The notes under the pieces were generated by a model, which searched no databases, had not been told where the DNA came from, and saw only the letters and a list, made by a program, of their open reading frames with translations. Of a stretch of DNA of 41,458 bases, positions 24,752-32,375 are shown in pieces. Each line of letters opens with the position of its first letter. The first letter of the stretch is position 1. Source of the DNA: CAZXCK01 sp964639225 (GTDB lineage: Bacteria; Chloroflexota; Anaerolineae; Aggregatilineales; Phototrophicaceae); the NCBI GenBank assembly GCA_964639225.1, contig CAZXCK010000021.1, positions 1 through 41,458 of the forward strand, in the 5' to 3' direction. The position numbers and the translations under genes were made by a program.

Positions 24752-25414
24752 ATGGAACTGAGTCCCGACAGTATTGTTTACTTTGAGATCGCCGGTTTCG
24801 AGATCAGCGCGACGTTGTTCTTTACGGTGGTGGTGTCGCTGTTTCTGGTGATCGGTTCGTGGCTGATCACGCGCAATCTGTCCAGCGGCACGGAGATATC
24901 ACGCCGGCAGAATGTGCTGGAGAGTGTTGTCTCGACCATTCGCAACGAGATTGAACAGGTGACCCAGGAAGACGCGGCCCCTTACCTGCCATTTGTGGGT
25001 ACGCTGTTTCTTTTTATCCTGGTTTCCAACGTGATTGGCACGATTCCCCGGTTTGAATCGCCTACCGGATCGCTGTCAACGACGGTTGCGCTGGCGCTGA
25101 TCGTCTTCCTGGCGGTGCCGTTTTTCTCTATCCGCCGGAAGGGCGTGCGCGGATACCTGGAGAACTTCATCAAGCCCACGCCGATTATGCTGCCATTTAA
25201 CGTCATCTCCGAAGTTTCGCGGACGCTGGCGCTGGCCGTTCGTCTGTTTGGCAACATGATGAGTGGGCGTCTGCTGGTGGCGATCATGCTTTCGATCATC
25301 CCGGTGTTTGTGCCGGTGGCGCTGCACATGCTCAACCTGCTGATCGCCGTGATTCAGGCTTATATCTTTGCAGTTCTGGCGATGGTGTATATCGCCACCG
25401 CGACCCGTGAATAG
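24752..25414 (+). CDS. atpB: N-ATPase a subunit
   Basis: A 220-residue membrane subunit forming the ion half-channels beside the c-ring. Helix one is ISATLFFTVVVSLFLVIGSW. YLPFVGTLFLFILVSNVIGTIP is the second conserved segment. LALAVRLFGNMMSGRLL (about 160-176) carries the essential stator Arg, and LNLLIAVIQAYIFAVLAMVYIATA is the last helix with its conserved Gln and Tyr. Length is shorter than E. coli subunit a, as usual for N-ATPases. AGGAG precedes the ATG; 9 nt separate it from atpR. Confidence 0.94.
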   Translation: MELSPDSIVYFEIAGFEISATLFFTVVVSLFLVIGSWLITRNLSSGTEISRRQNVLESVVSTIRNEIEQVTQEDAAPYLPFVGTLFLFILVSNVIGTIPRFESPTGSLSTTVALALIVFLAVPFFSIRRKGVRGYLENFIKPTPIMLPFNVISEVSRTLALAVRLFGNMMSGRLLVAIMLSIIPVFVPVALHMLNLLIAVIQAYIFAVLAMVYIATATRE

Positions 25415-25435
25415 CGAACAGGAGACAGGATAACT

Positions 25436-25723
25436 ATGGATGGTATGGACGGAGCAACACTAATTGGTCTGGCATCAGTCATCTCAGCAGGTGTGGTGAT
25501 GGGGATTGGCAGCATCGGCCCGGCGCTGGGTCAGGGGCGGGCGCTGGCCCAGGCGCTGCAATCCATCGCTCAGCAGCCGGATGAATCCAACAACATCACC
25601 CGTACACTGTTCGTCGGCATGGCGATGGTGGAGTCGACGGCCATCTACTCGCTGGTGGTCGCCATGATTATCATCTTCTTCAACCCCTTCTGGGATTTCA
25701 TGGTGGCGCAGGTCGGGGGATAG
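25436..25723 (+). CDS. atpE: N-ATPase c subunit with Na+ ligand set
   Basis: A 95-residue hairpin of two membrane helices that oligomerises into the rotor ring. Helix one has the glycine packing pattern GVVMGIGSIGPALGQG with Q33; the polar loop is AQQPD; helix two has VESTAIYSLV with E66, S67, T68 and Y71. Q33, E66, S67, T68 and Y71 match the residues that coordinate Na+ in the Ilyobacter tartaricus ring (Q32, E65, S66, T67, Y70). This predicts Na+ as coupling ion, although in vivo selectivity also depends on affinity and pH. GGAGACAGGA precedes the ATG. Confidence 0.94.
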   Translation: MDGMDGATLIGLASVISAGVVMGIGSIGPALGQGRALAQALQSIAQQPDESNNITRTLFVGMAMVESTAIYSLVVAMIIIFFNPFWDFMVAQVGG

Positions 25724-25726
25724 CCC

Positions 25727-26527
25727 ATGCAGATTGACATATTTACGCTGATTGCAGAGATATTCAACTTTCTGCTGTTGGTTTTCCTGCTGCAGCGCTT
25801 TCTCTACCGGCCTATCATCCGTGTGATGGATGAGCGCGAAAAAGCGACAGCCGGACGGTTGGAAGAGGCCAACGAGAAGCTGGAAGAGGCCGAACGCGAA
25901 AAGCGCAACTACCAGGACAAAGTGCAGGAAATCGAGCAGAAGCGCGAGGAACTGCTGGAAGAAGCGCGCCAGGAAAGCAAACAGAAGCGCGAGGAGATGA
26001 TCGACGACATTCGCGACGAGGTCGAGGCTTTGCGGCAGAGCTGGCGCGAGGCGGTCAGTTTTGAGCGTGAGGCTTTTCTGCGCGATCTGCGGCAGGAAGT
26101 GGGCGCGGAGATCGTGCGGACGGCGCGGGTGATCCTGGCCGATATGGCCGACCAGGAACTGGAAGACCAGGTGGTGCAGGTGTTTGTCGAGCGCCTGGGC
26201 CAGATCGACGAATCTGAACGCGAGAAACTGGCGCAAGGCTCCGACGACCAGCCGCTCCACGTCCAGAGCGCATTTGAGCTTTCCGATGAGGCGCGCAGCC
26301 AGCTCGACGAGGCGCTGCGCCCCTATGCTGAAGGTCGCAAACTGCGTTATGACGTTGACAGCAAGCTGTTGTGCGGCGTGCGGGTGGCGACGGCGGACCA
26401 CGAAATCGCCTGGAGCTTTGACCACTACATCGGCGCACTGCAGGACCGCTTCCAGCAATCCCTTGAAGAGAATCTGCGAGAGTTTACCGATGAGCGAGCC
26501 GAACAACACGCTGAAGACCGCGCTTGA
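25727..26527 (+). CDS. atpF: N-ATPase b subunit with delta-like C-terminal domain
   Basis: A 266-residue peripheral-stalk subunit, about 100 residues longer than a usual b. One N-terminal membrane helix (IAEIFNFLLLVFLLQRFLYRPI) is followed by a long charged coiled coil (about 35-165). Residues about 180-255 (VQSAFELSDEARSQL, then RKLRYDVDSKLLCGVRVATADHEIAWSFDHYIGAL) align by eye with the C-terminal part of F1 delta: the TA.PLS region, the K-D-LI-GG-V turn and the D-S-L helix. No separate delta gene exists in the operon, so this domain probably replaces it. It starts 3 nt after atpE and overlaps atpA by 38 nt. Confidence 0.92.
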   Translation: MQIDIFTLIAEIFNFLLLVFLLQRFLYRPIIRVMDEREKATAGRLEEANEKLEEAEREKRNYQDKVQEIEQKREELLEEARQESKQKREEMIDDIRDEVEALRQSWREAVSFEREAFLRDLRQEVGAEIVRTARVILADMADQELEDQVVQVFVERLGQIDESEREKLAQGSDDQPLHVQSAFELSDEARSQLDEALRPYAEGRKLRYDVDSKLLCGVRVATADHEIAWSFDHYIGALQDRFQQSLEENLREFTDERAEQHAEDRA

Positions 26528-28040
26528 CAGCACGCTGCGTACATTCAGCGCTGCGCTGGAAGAGAATCCGCCTGGCGTCCAGGTACACGAGATCGGCACG
26601 GTGCTGACCGTTGGCGATGGTATCGCGGTGGCCCAGGGGCTGACGAACGTGCAATCTGAGGAGCTGGTGCTGTTTGATAACGGCACGCTGGGGATGATCT
26701 TTAACCTGGACGCCAACTCAGTCGGCATTATCCTGCTGGGTGGAAGCGGCGGCCTGCGATCGGGCAGCACGGTGCGCCGTACCGGGCGCGTGTTCGATGT
26801 GCCAGTGGGTGACGCGCTCATCGGGCGGGTGGTGGACGCCACCGGCAAGCCGCTGGACGAGAAGGGCAAAATCCGCACCAGCGAGCGTTACGCTATCGAG
26901 CGGGACGCGCCGCCCATTATGGCGCGGTCGCCGGTCAACGAGCCGCTGCAGACCGGAATCAAGGTGATCGACGCGCTGTTCCCCATCGGGCGCGGCCAGC
27001 GCGAGCTGATCGTCGGCGACCGGCAGACGGGCAAGACGGCTATCGCCCTGGATACGATCATCAACCAGCGCGATAAGGACGTGATCTGCATCTACTGCGC
27101 CATCGGCCAGCGCAATTCGGCGGTGGCGCAGTTCATCGCCGACCTGGAAAAGTACGACGCGCTTGATTACAGCATCGTCGTGGTGGCCGCTGGCGAGGAT
27201 GCCGCTGGCCTTCAGTACATCGCTCCTTATTCGGCGACGTCGATGGGCGAGTACTTCATGGAAAATGGTCGCGATGTGCTCATTGTCTACGACGACCTGA
27301 CCCACCACGCCCGCTCGTACCGCGAGCTGTCGCTGCTGCTGCGCCGCCCGCCGGGGCGCGAAGCCTTCCCCGGCGACATCTTCTATATACATTCGCGTCT
27401 GCTCGAACGTTCGACGCATCTGCGCGAAAACGGCGGCTCGATGACGGCGCTGCCCGTCGTCGCCACCGAGGCGCAGAATATCTCGGCTTATATCCCGACT
27501 AACATCATTTCGATCACTGACGGGCAGATTTACCTGTCGCCCGAACTCTACCAGAAGGGCATTCTGCCAGCGGTGGAGATTGGCCGGTCGGTGTCGCGTG
27601 TAGGGGGCAAGGCGCAGCTCCCTGCTTATCGTGAGGTGGCTGGCGACCTGCGGCTTTCTTACTCGCAGTTTGAAGAACTGGAGACGTTCTCGCGTTTTGG
27701 CACCCGCCTGGACGAAAACACCCGCAAGGCCATTCAGCGGGGGCAGCGGGTGCGCGAGGTTCTCAAGCAGACTCAGTACAAGCCGCTGCCAGCGCCGGAG
27801 CAGATCGCGTCGATGCTGGCCGTCACCGAGGGCGTGTATGATCTCATCCCGCTGAACAGCATCCGTGCCGCCGAGGACCGTGTGCATGAGGCCATCCGCG
27901 AGCAGCATCCCGAACGCTGCGACAGTATCGACGCCGGCGAAAGCCTGTCCGATGAGGATATCGAGTCTATGCTGGAGACGATACGCGCGGCGGTGGAAGA
28001 CCTGAAAGATGAAAGAATCACTAAAGGCAGCCTGGCATGA
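26490..28040 (+). CDS. atpA: N-ATPase alpha subunit
   Basis: A 516-residue regulatory nucleotide-binding subunit. GTVLTVGDGIAVAQGL is the N-terminal barrel motif, GLRSGSTVRRTGRVFDVPVG follows, the P-loop is GDRQTGKTAI (about 164-173), DVLIVYDDLTHHARSYRELSLLLRRPPGREA is the Walker B and following segment, and PTNIISITDGQIYL and SVSRVGGKAQ (the Arg-finger region VGGKAQ) are intact. The start at 26490 lies 38 nt inside atpF, giving a tight overlap; longer upstream starts would run through atpF in another frame and are not credible. It pairs with beta in the catalytic hexamer. Confidence 0.95.
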   Translation: MSEPNNTLKTALDSTLRTFSAALEENPPGVQVHEIGTVLTVGDGIAVAQGLTNVQSEELVLFDNGTLGMIFNLDANSVGIILLGGSGGLRSGSTVRRTGRVFDVPVGDALIGRVVDATGKPLDEKGKIRTSERYAIERDAPPIMARSPVNEPLQTGIKVIDALFPIGRGQRELIVGDRQTGKTAIALDTIINQRDKDVICIYCAIGQRNSAVAQFIADLEKYDALDYSIVVVAAGEDAAGLQYIAPYSATSMGEYFMENGRDVLIVYDDLTHHARSYRELSLLLRRPPGREAFPGDIFYIHSRLLERSTHLRENGGSMTALPVVATEAQNISAYIPTNIISITDGQIYLSPELYQKGILPAVEIGRSVSRVGGKAQLPAYREVAGDLRLSYSQFEELETFSRFGTRLDENTRKAIQRGQRVREVLKQTQYKPLPAPEQIASMLAVTEGVYDLIPLNSIRAAEDRVHEAIREQHPERCDSIDAGESLSDEDIESMLETIRAAVEDLKDERITKGSLA

Positions 28041-28921
28041 CGCAGAATATGGAGCAGCTGCGGCGCAGCATCCACACGGCTGACGATCTGCACAGTGTGG
28101 TCACGACGATGAAGGCGCTGGCCTCGGTGAGTATCCGGCAGTATCAGGAAGCGGTGCGCGCACTGGACCAGTACAACGAAACCATCGAACTGGGTTTGAG
28201 TGCCCTGTTCAAGAATCGCCCACATGCGACGTTTGGCGGAAATATCGAGAGCGACCGGCTGATCGCGGTGGTTTTTGGCTCTGACCAGGGTCTGGTGGGC
28301 CAGTTCAACGACCGGCTGGTACGCTATGCCATTCATCAGATGAACGAGGCGGAAAAATCTCTACCGGACGACCGCACAGCTATCGCCATTGGCCTGCGCG
28401 TTGTGCCGTTTCTTGAGGACCAGGGCCAGTCGGTGAGCCGGGTCCTCGAAGTGCCCAGCTCCGAGGCGGGCATCGCGCCGATGGTGATGCGTCTGCTTTC
28501 GGAGATTGACACGCTGCGGCGCGAGGAAGCGATCGAGCGCATCGTGCTCTATTTCAACCGGCCCACCGGCGGCGCATCATACCGGCCCATGCGCATCAAT
28601 CTGCTGCCGCTGAAGGAGACCTGGCTTGACGAGCTGCGTAACAGGAAATGGGAATCCAGGGCGTTCCCAATCGCCACAATGGACTGGGAACGCCTGTTTA
28701 CCCAACTTATCCAGCAGTACTTTTTTGTGTCGTTGTACCGGGCAATGGCTAATTCGCTTGCCAGCGAAAACGCCAGCCGTCTGGCCGCGATGGAGAACGC
28801 CGAGTCGAACATTGAAGATCGGCTCGACGAACTCAACATGATCTACAAACGCGAGCGCCAGACGATGATTACCGAAGAGCTGTTCGACGTGGTCGCCGGT
28901 TTTGAGGCGCTGCGCGATTAG
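28037..28921 (+). CDS. atpG: N-ATPase gamma subunit
   Basis: A 294-residue central rotor shaft. The N-terminal helix (MEQLRRSIHTADDLHSVVTTMKALASVSI) matches the LRRRI...T..MK pattern of gamma. VVFGSDQGLVGQFN is the GSDRGLCG.FN region, and the C-terminal helix ASENASRLAAMENAESNIEDRLDELNMIYKRERQ is the conserved SE..SRM.AM..A..N segment, shown here by its key residues. The start overlaps the atpA stop by 4 nt (ATGA). It is the last gene; 25 nt later a convergent gene ends and no clear terminator is visible between them. Confidence 0.92.
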   Translation: MTQNMEQLRRSIHTADDLHSVVTTMKALASVSIRQYQEAVRALDQYNETIELGLSALFKNRPHATFGGNIESDRLIAVVFGSDQGLVGQFNDRLVRYAIHQMNEAEKSLPDDRTAIAIGLRVVPFLEDQGQSVSRVLEVPSSEAGIAPMVMRLLSEIDTLRREEAIERIVLYFNRPTGGASYRPMRINLLPLKETWLDELRNRKWESRAFPIATMDWERLFTQLIQQYFFVSLYRAMANSLASENASRLAAMENAESNIEDRLDELNMIYKRERQTMITEELFDVVAGFEALRD

Positions 28922-28946
28922 GCTGCCAGCACATCCCCGTGCCGCG

Positions 28947-30110
28947 TTATTTGCGCCCCAGTTCCACGATGAGCGCGGTGAAAGCCTCTCGCTGGCCGAT
29001 GAGCAGCGTGTTATCGGCGGCCCATGTCAGCAGTTGCAGACCGGGATTGGTGGGCGCGTAGAAATCCCCCGCCAGCACCAGTTGGCCGGGTGTCCCAGGC
29101 TCGCTGGTGATGTACAGACCGTTGTCGTCCGCCTCTGCCCCACCAAAGACGATGTAAGCCAGCGCGTTCCCGTCCGGACTCCAGCCCGCGCTCAGCACAT
29201 AGCGATCCGGATCGATGGCCTGCGGCTCGTCGCCGCCTGCAACCAGTAAGCTGAAGGCGCTGCTGGATGGGTCTTCAACGGCCATAAAGTTCAGTCGATA
29301 ATCCGTCAGCAGCAGTTGCGTTCCATCTGGCGAGAAGTCAATGCTTACAATCGGCTGCGCATTCTCGGTTGGGTGAAGGTTCACCGGCTCGTCTTCGTCC
29401 AGTGCCCACAGCCAGGCCCCCTGCTGTTCGGGTGGGGCGGGGATGTGAACGTTAAAGGCGACCTGTTCGTTGTGGGCGGCCAGGGCGTAGGTCGCGCCGA
29501 TGCCGTGAGTGTGCAGCGCGCCGACTTCTACCGGCGGCTCGCTGGTGTCGTCGAAGCGGTAGAGAGTGGTGGGTTCATCAACACCATCCGACCGGGAGAA
29601 GCGCAGGAAATACAGGCTGCTGCCGTCTGCCGACCACTGCGGCAGCAGATCAATGGCTGGCCAATCGTCCGCCGTTAACGAGATGCGGCGGTCGGCTGGC
29701 GGTTCGATGAGCGCGCGCAGTTCGCCGGTTTCTGTATCCGCCAGCCAGATCGTCGAGTGGACGAACAGCGTGAAGAAATTCTCGGAGAAGGTCAGGTAGC
29801 GGCTGTCTGGCGACCAGCGCAGCGACCCGGCATCCGGGCTGATGTCCTGACTGTCGAGAGAGAAGCAAGTCTCCTCGACGATGTTGCGGCTATAAACGCA
29901 CAGCGATATGGGGGTCATTTGTGCGATGTGCTGGCCGTCGGGCGACAACAGGGTGATAGTGCCTCGCGATCCAGCCGGGAGTTCGGTATCCAGTGTGGCG
30001 CGGACCCCCCAGCTATCGTCCTGGGCGGCGTCCTCATCCTGGGCGGCGACAAAGCCGCCCGCGCCCCACACCAGTATAACCAGCAAACCCAGCAGTCTGA
30101 ACAGTTGCAT
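28947..30110 (-). CDS. Secreted beta-propeller-like (TolB/WD-like) protein
   Basis: A 387-residue exported protein. Residues 1-22 form a signal peptide (MQLFRLLGLLVILVWGAGGF) ending at VAAQ/DED. The rest consists of repeating blade-like units with SPDG or similar turns: TLLSPDGQHIAQM, RWSPDSRYLTFS, PQWSADGSSLYFL, DFSPDGTQLLLT and GWSPDGNALAYI. The spacing of these turns suggests a six- or seven-bladed propeller of the TolB/PD40 kind, a scaffold for binding rather than a recognised enzyme. I chose the ATG at 30110, which follows AGAGGTG; the open frame upstream runs into a repeat element. Function unknown; it converges on the ATPase operon and is unrelated to it. Confidence 0.75.
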   Translation of the reverse strand: MQLFRLLGLLVILVWGAGGFVAAQDEDAAQDDSWGVRATLDTELPAGSRGTITLLSPDGQHIAQMTPISLCVYSRNIVEETCFSLDSQDISPDAGSLRWSPDSRYLTFSENFFTLFVHSTIWLADTETGELRALIEPPADRRISLTADDWPAIDLLPQWSADGSSLYFLRFSRSDGVDEPTTLYRFDDTSEPPVEVGALHTHGIGATYALAAHNEQVAFNVHIPAPPEQQGAWLWALDEDEPVNLHPTENAQPIVSIDFSPDGTQLLLTDYRLNFMAVEDPSSSAFSLLVAGGDEPQAIDPDRYVLSAGWSPDGNALAYIVFGGAEADDNGLYITSEPGTPGQLVLAGDFYAPTNPGLQLLTWAADNTLLIGQREAFTALIVELGRK

Positions 30111-30196
30111 CACGATACACCTCTTTTCCTGATTTACTCGATAAGCTGTAATATTATGACTGTTTATCATATTGTTTTCAAGTTTGTGATTCAGAC

Positions 30197-30411
30197 GGGT
30201 GCATCCGGATTTGGGGGCGGAACGGTCCCGCCCGGCGTTAAAACACCGGGCTACAGGAAGCGTGTCCACTGAAGGGACACAAAAACAGACTCACGTAACC
30301 TGCCATGAAGGACACAACCCTTTTAATGGATTGGCTACCTCTAGCCAGCGGTTTTGAACCGCTGGAGGCGGCGCGAAAGCTGAAAACCTGCCCCAATTTC
30401 CGGATGCACCC
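30197..30411. mobile_element. MITE-like element with terminal inverted repeats and 8-bp target duplication
   Basis: A 215-bp element without coding capacity. The left end GGGTGCATCCGGATTTGGGG and the reverse complement of the right end (GGGTGCATCCGGAAATTGGG) are near-identical inverted repeats of about 20 bp. ATTCAGAC flanks both ends as a direct repeat (30189-30196 and 30412-30419). Inside are three hairpins: GCCCGG/CCGGGC (30230-30251), GTGTCC/GGACAC (30262-30280) and a perfect 9-bp stem CCAGCGGTT/AACCGCTGG (30345-30365). Related but degraded copies lie at 19947-20147 and 40691-40769. No transposase is present, so movement would need one elsewhere. Confidence 0.8.
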
Positions 30412-30428
30412 ATTCAGACGCAGTTTAC

Positions 30429-30440
30429 GCAATCGATTGC
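30429..30440. promoter_or_regulatory. LacI-type operator, copy 1
   Basis: GCAATCGATTGC, a perfect 12-bp palindrome inside a 17-bp stretch (TTACGCAATCGATTGCA) repeated exactly at 35657-35673. It overlaps the candidate -35 of the Zn dehydrogenase gene, consistent with repression. The likely regulator is the LacI protein encoded at 32376. Confidence 0.8.
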
Positions 30441-30465
30441 ACGTATTCTTGAGCTGTGCTACTAT
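30437..30465 (+). promoter_or_regulatory. Candidate promoter of the dehydrogenase-SDR-lacI operon
   Basis: TTGCAC (-35, overlapping the operator), a 17-nt spacer and TACTAT (-10), 38 nt before the ATG. Confidence 0.55.
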
Positions 30466-30503
30466 CTCAGCATCGTGAGCATAGCAACCAGTTGGAGCGA
30501 CCC

Positions 30504-31538
30504 ATGAAAGCGGTAATGAAAGTCGCGCCTGGTGTGGGCAACGTGGCCCTGCGAGACATCGCGGAACCCGCCGCCGCACCCGGCCAGGTCAGGATTCGCG
30601 TTCAGGCCGCCGGTGTGTGCGGCACCGATCTGCACATTTACAAAGATGAATTTCGCTCGTTTCCGCCGGTGGTGCTGGGGCACGAGGTGGCCGGCGAAGT
30701 GGATGAGGTTGGCGAAGGTGTGGACGGGGTTGAGGTGGGGGCGCGGGTCACCAGCGAGACGTATTTTTCGACGTGTGGCGAGTGCCGGTACTGCCGGAAT
30801 GGGCAGACTAATCTGTGCCTCAAGCGCCGCTCGATTGGTTCGGCGGTCAACGGTGGCTTTACGCAATATGTCGTCGTGCCGGCGAAGAACATCCACCGGC
30901 TGCCGCCCGACATCGATTTTCAGGCAGGCGCGCTCACCGAACCGCTGGCGTGCGTGGTGCATGGCGTCCTGAGTACGCCGACCGTCGTGCCGGGCGACGT
31001 GGCCGTCATCGCCGGGCCGGGCGCCATCGGTCTGCTGACGCTTCAGGTGGTCAAAGCTGCCGGGGCGACGGTCGTTGTGCTGGGTACGGACGCCGATGAG
31101 CAGCGGCTGGAGCTGGCGCGCGATCTGGGCGCGGATTACACGGTCAACGTCCAGCGGCAGAATCCCGCCCCGCTGGTGGCTGATATCACCCCGGAAGGAC
31201 TGGGCGCGGATGTCGTCTACGAGTGTTCCGGGGCGGGTCCGGCTGCCCAGCAGCTACTGGAGCTGGTGCGGCGGCGCGGTCGCTTCGTGCAGATCGGCCT
31301 GTTTGGTAAGCCGGTCGCCTGGGACCTGGACCAGATTTGTTTTAAGGAACTGGTCGTCACCGGCAGCAACGCCAGCACGCCGCCCGCCTGGACGCGGGCG
31401 CTGCAACTGCTGGCGACCGGCAGCGTGCGCACGTCTCCGCTGATTTCGCACGTCTTCGATGTGACGGACTGGCAGCAGGCGTTCGACACATTCGAGGCGC
31501 GCAGTGGTATCAAGATGATTCTGCAACCGGTGGGGTAA
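30504..31538 (+). CDS. Zinc-dependent medium-chain alcohol/polyol dehydrogenase
   Basis: A 344-residue MDR-family NAD(P)-dependent dehydrogenase. GVCGTDLHIYK holds the first catalytic-zinc Cys, GHEVAGEV the His-Glu pair, and CGECRYCRNGQTNLC the four Cys of the structural zinc lobe. GPGAIGLLTLQVVKAAGA (about 172-189) is the Rossmann loop. The overall pattern resembles threonine or sorbitol/polyol dehydrogenases, so a sugar alcohol or cyclitol hydroxyl is a likely substrate. GGAG lies seven bases before the ATG at 30504. First gene of a + strand operon with an SDR and a LacI regulator, and a LacI-type operator overlaps its promoter. Confidence 0.88.
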   Translation: MKAVMKVAPGVGNVALRDIAEPAAAPGQVRIRVQAAGVCGTDLHIYKDEFRSFPPVVLGHEVAGEVDEVGEGVDGVEVGARVTSETYFSTCGECRYCRNGQTNLCLKRRSIGSAVNGGFTQYVVVPAKNIHRLPPDIDFQAGALTEPLACVVHGVLSTPTVVPGDVAVIAGPGAIGLLTLQVVKAAGATVVVLGTDADEQRLELARDLGADYTVNVQRQNPAPLVADITPEGLGADVVYECSGAGPAAQQLLELVRRRGRFVQIGLFGKPVAWDLDQICFKELVVTGSNASTPPAWTRALQLLATGSVRTSPLISHVFDVTDWQQAFDTFEARSGIKMILQPVG

Positions 31539-31549
31539 ACGAGAAGATC

Positions 31550-32338
31550 ATGAACGGACTCAAGGACAAGCGTGTGCTGGTCACCGGGGCCAGCCTGGGT
31601 ATCGGCAAGGCGACAGCCATCCGCTTCGCGCAGGAAGGCGCGCATGTGGCCGTCAACTATCGCAGCAGCGAGGAAGAGGCCCGCGACACGCTGCAATCGG
31701 TGCAGCAGTACAGCGACCACAGTTTTCTGATTCAGGCCGATGTCTCGAAAGAGGACGACGTTAAGCGCATGTTCCAGACGTGCTATGAGCGCCTGGGCGG
31801 TCTGGACATCCTCATCAACAACGCCGGTTTTCTGTTCCCTGAAGATTCGCACGAACTCAGCATGGCTGACTATGACCGCATCATGAACACCAACATACGC
31901 GGCGCGTTCATGTGTGCGCAGCAGGCGATCCGTCACTTTCTGGCTGAGGATCGCGCAGGAGTCATTGTCAACGTGTCCAGCGTGCACCAGACCATCCCCA
32001 AGCCGCGCTTTGTGGCCTATGCCATCAGCAAGGGTGGCATGCAGAACCTGACAACCACGCTGGCGCTGGAATATGCCGACCGCAAAATCCGCATTAATGC
32101 GGTAGCGCCCGGCGCGACCATCACACCGATGAACGACGCCTGGAAGGACGATTCACAGCGTCGCGCCGAGGTGGAGCAGCATATCCCGATGCGGCGTTCT
32201 GGCGAAGCCTGGGAGATGGCGGCAGCCATCTGTTTCCTGTCGTCAGACGAAGCGGCTTACATCACCGGGCAGACGCTGTTCATCGACGGCGGGCTGACGC
32301 TGTACGCTGATTTCCAGGAATCGTGGTCGTCGGAGTAG
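31550..32338 (+). CDS. Short-chain dehydrogenase/reductase (SDR)
   Basis: A 262-residue classical SDR. VLVTGASLGIGKATA (about 8-22) is the TGxxxGxG cofactor loop, ADVSKEDDV the adenine-binding Asp, LINNAG the central motif, VNVSS the catalytic Ser, and YAISKGG the catalytic Tyr and Lys (YxxxK). ITGQTLFIDGG closes the fold. It resembles glucose 1-dehydrogenase / 3-ketoacyl reductase-type SDRs; the neighbours point to a sugar or sugar-acid substrate. It follows the Zn dehydrogenase after 11 nt, so the two probably act in one oxidation pathway. Confidence 0.88.
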   Translation: MNGLKDKRVLVTGASLGIGKATAIRFAQEGAHVAVNYRSSEEEARDTLQSVQQYSDHSFLIQADVSKEDDVKRMFQTCYERLGGLDILINNAGFLFPEDSHELSMADYDRIMNTNIRGAFMCAQQAIRHFLAEDRAGVIVNVSSVHQTIPKPRFVAYAISKGGMQNLTTTLALEYADRKIRINAVAPGATITPMNDAWKDDSQRRAEVEQHIPMRRSGEAWEMAAAICFLSSDEAAYITGQTLFIDGGLTLYADFQESWSSE

Positions 32339-32375
32339 GTGCGCGGCTGGGCATCTGGCGGACGGGGGCAGATTG

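Noticed and set aside
25484..26878. 464-codon open frame on the minus strand within the ATPase operon
   Set aside because: Antisense to atpE, atpF and atpA, all firmly identified; the Leu/Phe-rich translation mirrors the coiled coil of b.
22220..28921. Housekeeping F1Fo-ATPase
   Set aside because: Gene order beta-epsilon-Q-R-a-c-b-alpha-gamma, the AtpQ/AtpR genes and the missing delta gene define an N-ATPase instead.
30111..30269. N-terminal extension of the propeller protein
   Set aside because: The extension runs into the MITE-like element and hides a good signal peptide starting at 30110.
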